A stretch of DNA of 9,438 bases from JABJPE01 sp036340215 (GTDB lineage Bacteria > Pseudomonadota > Gammaproteobacteria > Comchoanobacterales > Comchoanobacteraceae), in contig JAYYZF010000031.1 in NCBI GenBank assembly GCA_036340215.1, positions 1 through 9,438 of the forward strand, written 5' to 3'. A program made the translations under genes and the position numbers. Each line of letters starts with the position of its first letter. The stretch's first letter is position 1. This document shows positions 6,743 to 9,438 of the stretch, one piece after another. Below the pieces are notes generated by a model, which did no database searches, was not told the DNA's origin, and saw only the letters and a list, made by a program, of their open reading frames with translations.

Positions 6743-7027
6743 ATGAGTTCCTTAATTTTAGAAGTTTTTATTAATTATTTTTACATGAATAAATTTGCAA
6801 TTAAATATGAAAAAAAACCTATTAAATTAATATGTGAGCATATAGTGTTCACTAATAAGGTCTCTATTATTGATTTTGCAAAAAATTGCAAATTATCCAA
6901 ACAGACTGTTTATAGGGCTTTGGCAGGTCATGATGTATCACATCAATCAAATAGAAAAATTCTCAGCTACTTTTGTTATCTTCAAATTAAGGAGACTAGT
7001 ATTAAGCGCCAGAAAATTTCTTCATGA
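6743..7027 (+). CDS. Small Cro-like helix-turn-helix DNA-binding protein
   Basis: A 94-residue basic protein. Residues about 38-78 read as a HTH: VSIIDFAKNCKLSKQTVYRAL followed by AGHDVSHQSNRKILSYF, with the recognition helix at SKQTVYRAL (52-60). This pattern is common in small phage or addiction-module regulators. The gene is divergent from the CI-like repressor, in the position of Cro. The start is uncertain: ATG 6743 gives 94 residues and in-frame ATG 6785 gives 80, and neither has a good ribosome site. With the TATAAA at 6731 as the -10 box, the first would be nearly leaderless. The HTH is intact in both. Its 3' end overlaps the convergent comM end by 26 bp. Regulation of its own promoter or that of the CI-like gene is inferred from position. 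Confidence 0.65.
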   Translation: MSSLILEVFINYFYMNKFAIKYEKKPIKLICEHIVFTNKVSIIDFAKNCKLSKQTVYRALAGHDVSHQSNRKILSYFCYLQIKETSIKRQKISS

Positions 7028-8492
7028 TGAAGGCTTTATTCAAATGCCTTAATTCAACACTCGTTGAGTTGTCTAAGTCCGCAATAGTCCTTGAAACTCT
7101 CATAATTTTATGAAAGCCTCTTGCTGAAATTTTCATTGCACTAACTTTTACTTTTAACTTCTTTTTAGTTACATTGGAAAGTTTACAGATTTCCATGATG
7201 TCACGATTTTTAATGCTTTTATTTAAGACACCTTGTCGTTCGTATTGAACGTGATGTGCATTTTGTATCTCTACTAGCTTATAATCCTGTCTTTTCTCTT
7301 CACCACTTCCAATTAATTTACTGGCGCAAATGTTATTCATAGTTATGAATATGTCAATTCTATCGAGAATTGGGCCGTTTAACTTTGTATTATATTTTTT
7401 TATATCGCCAGGGCTACAGACACAAGTTTCTCCTTTTATGTTGTAGTATCCACAAGGGCAAGGATTTGTCGTAGCAACCAGTTGAAAATTAGCAGGATAT
7501 GAGAGTTTATATTTACCTCTAGATATATTAATGTAACCATCTTCAAGTGGTTGTCTCAAGCAATTTAAAGTATTTTGATTAAACTCAGCTAACTCATCAA
7601 GAAATAAGATACCATTATGAGCATAGGTTATTTCACCAGGTTTTGGGGGATTGCCACCACCAACAAGTGCCGCTGTTGATATACTATGGTGAGGGCTTCT
7701 AAACGGTCGTTGTCCGTATACAAAATTTGGTTCAGTCTCATGTAATATGGCAAGTTCCAGAGCCTGCTGTTCAGTTAAGTCTGGCATAAAGCTCGGAATA
7801 TTTTTTGCTAAAATAGTTTTTCCAACACCCGGAGGGCCTGATAGTAATAAGTTATGTCCACCTGTAGCAGCAATTATTGCGGCTTTTACAGCAAAATCCT
7901 GAGATATAACTTCGGAAAAATTATTGGAATATTTTAAGCTTTTTGGTGGTTTTGCTGAGTTCTTTTCTATATCTAACACTTTTTTACCGCTTAAATGTTG
8001 GCACAGTTCCTCAAGATGTCTTATGCCAATTACGCTACTTTTTAATACGGACATTACTTTTTGTACATTTTGTTTTGGTATAATTGGAATTCTACTTTTA
8101 TTAGTAGTAGCTTGAACTAAGCTCAAAACATAAGGAAGTTTCTTAATATTGCCAAGAAGTCCTAACTCACCAAAAAATTCATACTTTTTTACAATTTCAT
8201 GAGTTAATTGGTTTGATGCAACTAATATCCCGATTGCAATTGCACAATCATAATGGCTGCCATGCTTTGGTAAATCAGCGGGAGCAAGGTTAATAGTTAT
8301 CCGCTTTCTTGGAAACTCCAAGTTGCTGCTAATAATTGCACTTCTTACTCTATCTTTGCTTTCTTTTATAGATGCTTCAGGTAGGCCTACTATTGTGAAC
8401 TTTGGTAAGCCTGCAGTTATATGCACTTCAACAGTTACTAGTTCCGGACAAATGTTTTGATTTGTTCTGCTATATACTTTAGCAAAGCTCAT
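7002..8492 (-). CDS. comM: ComM/YifB Mg-chelatase-like AAA+ ATPase
   Basis: A 496-residue homologue of ComM, a hexameric helicase that drives branch migration during natural transformation in gammaproteobacteria. The N-terminal Lon-like/ChlI domain (about 1-170) begins MSFAKVYSRT and includes GLPKFTIVGLPEASIKESKDRVRSAI (28-53) and the NLAPADLPKHGSHYD stretch (68-82). The AAA+ core has Walker A GPPGVGKT (219-226), RSPHHSIS (265-272), Walker B ILFLDE (295-300), NPCPCG (343-348) with a second cysteine pair at 357 and 359 (a likely zinc site), and LDRIDI (376-381). The C-terminal lid contains SARGFHKIMRVSRTIADL (456-473). Length and motifs are full, so the protein should be active. It starts ten bases after the ubiK stop codon, so the two are probably co-transcribed. 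No strong ribosome site precedes it, which fits translational coupling. Confidence 0.96.
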   Translation of the reverse strand: MSFAKVYSRTNQNICPELVTVEVHITAGLPKFTIVGLPEASIKESKDRVRSAIISSNLEFPRKRITINLAPADLPKHGSHYDCAIAIGILVASNQLTHEIVKKYEFFGELGLLGNIKKLPYVLSLVQATTNKSRIPIIPKQNVQKVMSVLKSSVIGIRHLEELCQHLSGKKVLDIEKNSAKPPKSLKYSNNFSEVISQDFAVKAAIIAATGGHNLLLSGPPGVGKTILAKNIPSFMPDLTEQQALELAILHETEPNFVYGQRPFRSPHHSISTAALVGGGNPPKPGEITYAHNGILFLDELAEFNQNTLNCLRQPLEDGYINISRGKYKLSYPANFQLVATTNPCPCGYYNIKGETCVCSPGDIKKYNTKLNGPILDRIDIFITMNNICASKLIGSGEEKRQDYKLVEIQNAHHVQYERQGVLNKSIKNRDIMEICKLSNVTKKKLKVKVSAMKISARGFHKIMRVSRTIADLDNSTSVELRHLNKAFIMKKFSGA

Positions 8493-8502
8493 TCAGAAAA
8501 AC

Positions 8503-8736
8503 TCAATCCGATTTTTCTAATTCTGTGATTTTTTCTTCTAACACTTCCAGCTTACTTCTAGTTTTTGCTAAAACTTCCTTTTGTACCTCAAATTCTTGTT
8601 GTGTCACTATTTCCATTTTTTCAAGTAAATCCTCAAGTATATTTTTTACATGTTTTTCAAAGTCATGTTTTAGATAATTAACGTCACTTGGTAATTTTTC
8701 CATTATTTTGCTTATAGCTTCTGAAATAGCGCTCAT
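8503..8736 (-). CDS. ubiK: UbiK-family ubiquinone biosynthesis accessory factor (BMFP domain)
   Basis: A 77-residue protein of the UbiK/YqiC (BMFP) family, a small trimerising accessory factor that binds UbiJ and lipids and supports the aerobic ubiquinone-making complex. Residues 1-40 are amphipathic (ISEAISKIMEKLP, then a long helix), and about 45-75 form a coiled coil with a heptad pattern (VQKEVLAKTRSKLEVLEEKITELE). Length and layout match the family, in which sequence identity is low. GGAG five bases before ATG supports the start. It is the first gene of a two-gene operon with comM, an adjacency seen in many gammaproteobacteria. I could not settle on a promoter; TATATT on the - strand at 8759-8764 is a possible -10 box. 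Confidence 0.88.
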   Translation of the reverse strand: MSAISEAISKIMEKLPSDVNYLKHDFEKHVKNILEDLLEKMEIVTQQEFEVQKEVLAKTRSKLEVLEEKITELEKSD

Positions 8737-8807
8737 AATTACTCCAATATTTCGCTTTAATATAAATAGCTTAACTCATCAATGCATATCTTATCAATAC
8801 TGTAATT

Positions 8808-9245
8808 TCAGCAGATAAAACCTGTATGTGTGATGGAGGATATTGTTCTTTCGTCCCACAGAGAATCATTTTCGTACTTTAGAGCTGCATTGCTTGATTC
8901 GCAAAAAACACCGACAATAGTAGCTCCTATACATGCATGGGCATATATATCAAGCATCTCGTGAGGATTAAGATTAATGTTTTTATATACTATTAAGCCA
9001 AGATTACCATTAAAAATCGCTTCTCTAATGTAGCCAAATAAGTTTTTTGGTTGTTGGGAAATAATTTGGTAGTTTGAGTAATATTGAAAATATAAGTTAA
9101 CTCCAGCAGCAATAGACCCTCCGATTAATGCGATTGCAAAATCAGGATTTATATTGTATCTCAAGAGATATGAGCTAACTAAAAAATAAAGAGAAGTTCT
9201 AACGATTGTCCAAACCGAATCTTTAATCAAAGCGTTACGTGACAC
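8808..9245 (-). CDS. Small membrane protein of unknown function
   Basis: A 145-residue protein that I do not recognise. It starts with GTG (9243-9245), preceded at six bases by AAGGA. Hydrophobic segments at about 13-30, 36-54 and 100-117 suggest two or three membrane helices. The third includes the glycine-rich HACIGATIVGVFC (103-115). Between them, 55-98 is polar and aromatic (YYSNYQ, GYIREAIFNGN), and the C-terminal 28 residues are charged and soluble. Cysteines are at 105, 115 and the final residue, 145. No signal peptide is seen. The stop lies 71 bases before the ubiK start on the same strand, so read-through into ubiK-comM is possible. It has a perfect TATAAT upstream. It is divergent from the gene at the right edge. 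No function is proposed. Confidence 0.65.
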   Translation of the reverse strand: MSRNALIKDSVWTIVRTSLYFLVSSYLLRYNINPDFAIALIGGSIAAGVNLYFQYYSNYQIISQQPKNLFGYIREAIFNGNLGLIVYKNINLNPHEMLDIYAHACIGATIVGVFCESSNAALKYENDSLWDERTISSITHTGFIC

Positions 9246-9276
9246 ATATAATCCTTAAATAGAATAAAACTACGAT

Positions 9277-9282
9277 ATTATA
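9277..9282 (-). promoter_or_regulatory. Perfect -10 box of the small membrane protein gene
   Basis: TATAAT on the - strand lies 31 bases upstream of the GTG start, leaving room for the AAGGA ribosome site. No clear -35 hexamer is seen at the right distance. It shares a 109-bp gap with the divergent right-edge gene. Confidence 0.45.
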
Positions 9283-9354
9283 TGCAAATTTCTACGAAAT
9301 CTCTAGATAACTTACAATGTCTTCTATTGTTCTTATATGATCAATAAGGAGGAT

Positions 9355-9438
9355 ATGAATTTTAACACGGGCAAAGGATTATTTGTAACTATAATTGTTG
9401 GATGTACTTTAGGACTACTTGCTGGTGTAATTGCTGCC
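9355..9438 (+). CDS. 5' end of a membrane-anchored or exported protein, cut by the window edge
   Basis: The first 28 codons of an open frame that runs off the window. The peptide MNFNTGKGLFVTIIVGCTLGLLAGVIAA has a short polar start with one lysine and a glycine/alanine-rich hydrophobic helix at about 9-28, so it is a signal peptide or signal anchor. AAGGAGG at 9346-9352 is a strong ribosome site, but only two bases separate it from ATG, which is unusually tight. No other start in this frame is visible nearby. A weak promoter (TTACAA 9312-9317, TATATG 9334-9339) may precede it. Nothing in these residues identifies the family. Confidence 0.6.
   Translation, partial: MNFNTGKGLFVTIIVGCTLGLLAGVIAA

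Noticed and set aside
5950..7027. Toxin-antitoxin module
   Set aside because: The small protein is a HTH DNA-binding protein and the partner is a CI-like repressor; neither resembles a toxin.
7924..8115. 63-codon open frame on the + strand inside comM
   Set aside because: Antisense to the conserved comM N-terminal region, with no start signals.
1..9438. tRNA, rRNA, CRISPR array or insertion sequence
   Set aside because: No cloverleaf-like sequence, regularly spaced repeats, transposase or terminal inverted repeats with target duplication were seen.

Overview
The window is strongly AT-rich and densely coding. It looks like a gammaproteobacterial chromosome, probably of a host-associated or reduced-genome lineage. 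The pointers are a UbiK-type BMFP protein beside a ComM/YifB ATPase, a DacB-type penicillin-binding protein, a QmcA-like SPFH protein, and a LexA/CI-like regulator of a kind I associate from memory with Legionellales (Legionella, Coxiella). The genus cannot be fixed by eye. No tRNA, rRNA, CRISPR array, transposase or integrase is visible.

Left part (1-4694): a paraslipin-like SPFH membrane protein on the + strand converges on a type I ABC half-transporter on the - strand. The ABC gene starts with TTG. Divergent from it is a small secreted beta-rich protein of unknown function, which converges on dacB, a periplasmic D-Ala-D-Ala carboxypeptidase/endopeptidase that is also best started at a TTG codon. 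These four genes are envelope-related but lie in alternating orientations, so they are not one operon.

Middle (4695-7027): an intergenic region with divergent promoters separates dacB from an unusual 323-residue protein. Its first 190 residues are low-complexity Asn/Ser/Thr/Gln-rich sequence with a 4 x 21 bp tandem repeat, fused to a C-terminal VOC (PhnB/glyoxalase-like) domain. It is followed on the opposite strand by a CI/LexA-like repressor (HTH plus S24-type domain). That gene is divergent from a small HTH protein, and the gap between them holds GCG-containing half-sites and an AAGTAA/TTACTT array. This is the layout of a CI/Cro switch, but no other phage gene is present. It is the most interesting system in the window.

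Right part (7002-9438): a ubiK-comM operon on the - strand, whose 3' end overlaps the small HTH gene by 26 bp, then an unrecognised small membrane protein with a GTG start. The window ends in the first 28 codons of a divergent gene with an N-terminal membrane anchor. ComM acts in natural transformation (branch migration) and UbiK in ubiquinone biosynthesis; their adjacency is common in gammaproteobacteria.

Coordinates of short motifs were counted by hand. Promoter and operator calls are pattern matches, not measured sites.
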